Assembly: GCF_949628215.1 (NCBI RefSeq) | Contig: NC_134277.1 | Location: 127,395,463-127,459,462, forward strand | Reading direction: 5' to 3' | DNA length: 64,000 bases | DNA from: Phalacrocorax aristotelis | Lineage: Eukaryota; Chordata; Aves; Suliformes; Phalacrocoracidae | Part shown: in pieces, positions 61,976-64,000 of the stretch | How the letters are laid out: the number at the start of each line of letters is the position of its first letter | Numbering within the stretch: position 1 is the first letter of the stretch | Made by a program: the position numbers and the translations under genes | Notes under the pieces: model-generated | Database searches by the model: none | The model's input: only the letters and a program-made list of their open reading frames with translations | Told to the model about the DNA's origin: nothing

Positions 61976-64000
61976 CTAAAGCGTACTCACTGGCCACCAG
62001 TGTAATACTAGTGCTATGCAGTCTGTCCTAGACAGCTATACGATGGGATTTTGTGATACAAGCAGGTGTTGGATACATGTCCAGACAAAGTCAGATTCAG
62101 TGCAGCCCTCTGCCAAACTGTATGGGAGTTACCCTAAAACAAATTACCAGCCGGGCCTGGATTTACATTTGGGTGAAATAATTGCCAGCTTCTGATGGGA
62201 GGCAGGTATGATGGCTCTTCAAGGAAAATGAGGCCCAGAAACAGAAACAAGGAATGACCAAAACAGTGTGAGAATACCTTCACATTCCCCAACACTAATG
62301 CAGGCCTTCATTGTGCTCATGAGGCAAATTCACACACTACAAGAAAACCTAAGTCTTAACTACTGCTGTCACATGTCTTCCATCTCTCATCAGTTCCTGC
62401 ATCGCTCCTAGAGGATGACAAAACCCCAGGGCACCCCCCTGTCAGACTGTCCCATTCCATCTCACCCCATACAGGAGCAGCTGGGGGGCAGCAGGGCAGC
62501 CCCAGCCCCGGGCATTGTGCACCTCCCTGGAGACAGGCAGTGCCTTCAGGCAGGGACAGAAAGGAGACCCCTAATCTAAGCTTTAGCTTCATAGAACCAT
62601 TACTTCAGCCTCAGCCCTACCTTTGGCTGTGGCCAGGGAATAAATTCTTACTGTAAAAGTGAACACAAGCACTATGAATAAAGACAAAAATGAATTCACC
62701 AGCATCTCTTTGACAACAGGGCAGCCCTCACTGATCACCAGAGACTGGCAAGCTTTGATGCCCAACCTGAAACAACGTCCTGCCTTTAGTGCTGGGCAGC
62801 TGACAAATTCAGGAAATGAATACCACAATCACCCACTGCTGACACTGATGCCCTTCCTAAATTCAGAGCATTAGGTAAAAATCAGCTGTAACTTGAGCCC
62901 TCAAGGGTTTCAATTCCCAGACCCTAACCCTAGCCATACCCTTATCCCTAATCATAATTATACCGGTGAGACCATCGCTTACAATAACAGAAACAGAGCT
63001 TCAATGCTTCTTCTAATGCTTTGGGCAACATAAACACCAGCAATAAATTGGGGTCTTAAGGCTATCAAACCCTCACCCTGACTCTGACTTTAATTCCCAG
63101 CAGGGGTTCCGTTTCATCAGTGAAAAGTAATGCATTGCCTCCTAATGATCAATTCCCCTTTCTACCCCAGAGGGCCCTAAAAAATGCCGTAACAAACTCA
63201 ACTCTTCAAATATTGGTTTTCCAAATGATAACTCATACATTCAATCTTAATTATGTTTAATTAGATATGGCCTCTACTACCAGTAATATCTTTAAGAAAT
63301 TGCCCTTTACACACATACGTAGACCTTACAAAAGAGGAGAATATACTGAAGTTTAGAACCTTTAGATTTCTGAGCTCTAAATTTACTTCCAGTCCTGAAC
63401 ATAAACTTAATTATTAGCAGCAGTCCCTTCTAGTGTTCTTCCCTATATTATTTAATAATTTTGAAAGCTGTTATTTTATAATAACTATTACTATAAATAA
63501 ATATTAATTCTTTCTGTCTTGGTAATTCATACAAAGTGCAAATGCTAATGCAAAATTTAATTTTATGAATGAATTGAAGGAAGCCCAGAAGTAAATGAGA
63601 TCATAAAGCATTGGCCCATCCAACTGTTTTCTTTACTTGCAGTTATCTAGAACCTCTAGAATGCAAAAATGAAAGAGGTTCCTTTACGCATTAAGCCCAA
63701 AATTTTAACCCTAGCTTCAATCCTAATGTTAACAACACCACCAGCAGTGAGCACAGCAATGAAAGCAAAAGAAAAGCATATTCCCATAGAGAAACACATC
63801 ATCTTTGTATTTCCCTAGTACTTGGAGAATCTACCTATAAGCTGGGAACAGTAAGCTTTAGATTCCTGTTTCCTAACAGTAACCCTAGTCAGTACAGCTG
63901 TATAAATCCAGCTTTTAAAAGACAATGTAGAGCATTGGTCTTTTCCAAAACCTGCCCGCTTCCAACTCGTTAGTAATAAGATGCAGCAATGATCTGGGCC
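61976..64000. other. Intergenic, with scattered telomere-like CCCTAA words
   Basis: No gene is recognised. Between about 62.92 and 62.97 kb the sequence reads as degenerate CCCTAA/CCCTAG/CCCTTA units, and isolated AACCCTAG words recur near 63.70 and 63.88 kb. There is no long array. Confidence 0.65.

Noticed and set aside
1-64000. CRISPR arrays, phage genes, bacterial operons or tRNA genes
   Set aside because: No regularly spaced repeats, ribosome-binding-site-led gene clusters or cloverleaf-forming sequence were seen. The intron/exon structure and CR1 elements show animal nuclear DNA.

Overview
This is vertebrate nuclear DNA, almost certainly from a bird. It is AT-rich with a single CpG island, is littered with 5'-truncated CR1 (chicken repeat 1) LINE copies on both strands, and carries one solo LTR of an avian ERVL-type endogenous retrovirus. 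No bacterial-type operon, phage, CRISPR array, tRNA or rRNA was seen. The CR1 3' tails ending in short ATTCTRTG-type repeats and the LTR family point to Aves, and the LTR family suggests a neoavian (songbird-like) bird rather than a galliform. That last step is from memory of the family, not from a search.

The only protein-coding gene I can support is the 5' part of CA8 (carbonic anhydrase-related protein VIII), on the minus strand. Exon 1 (start codon at 19876) lies in a CpG island of about 19.1-20.3 kb. Exon 2 is at 19247-19438 and exon 3 at 15194-15318. All four splice junctions are canonical, and the reading frame joins cleanly through residue 132. The rest of the gene lies beyond the left edge: 1-15193 is the start of a large intron 3, in which I could not find exon 4.

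Layout: 1-15193 is CA8 intron 3 (two small CR1 scraps). 15194-19876 holds CA8 exons 3 to 1. 19.1-20.3 kb is the CpG-island promoter, with a CR1 fragment butted against its distal side (about 20.29-21.05 kb). From 21 to 64 kb the window is intergenic and upstream of CA8. In mammals this interval leads to RAB2A, but no RAB2A exon was recognised. It contains the solo LTR (30404-31015), a long decayed minus-strand CR1 with a second CR1 tail nested in it (about 34.84-37.70 kb), plus-strand CR1 reverse-transcriptase copies at 45.5-47.3 and 52.6-54.0 kb, a CR1 tail at 55.0 kb and a minus-strand CR1 copy at 59.9-62.0 kb. It also holds a 109-bp pure A/T palindromic tract at 42.1 kb and several short tandem repeats.

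I found no convincing undescribed biological system. The items most worth a second look are a well-formed but unassigned 56-bp exon-like segment at 48625-48680 (+), the LTR with CRE, TATA and polyadenylation signals, the CR1 insertion beside the CA8 promoter, the A/T palindrome, and a recurrent antisense open frame across several CR1 reverse-transcriptase copies.
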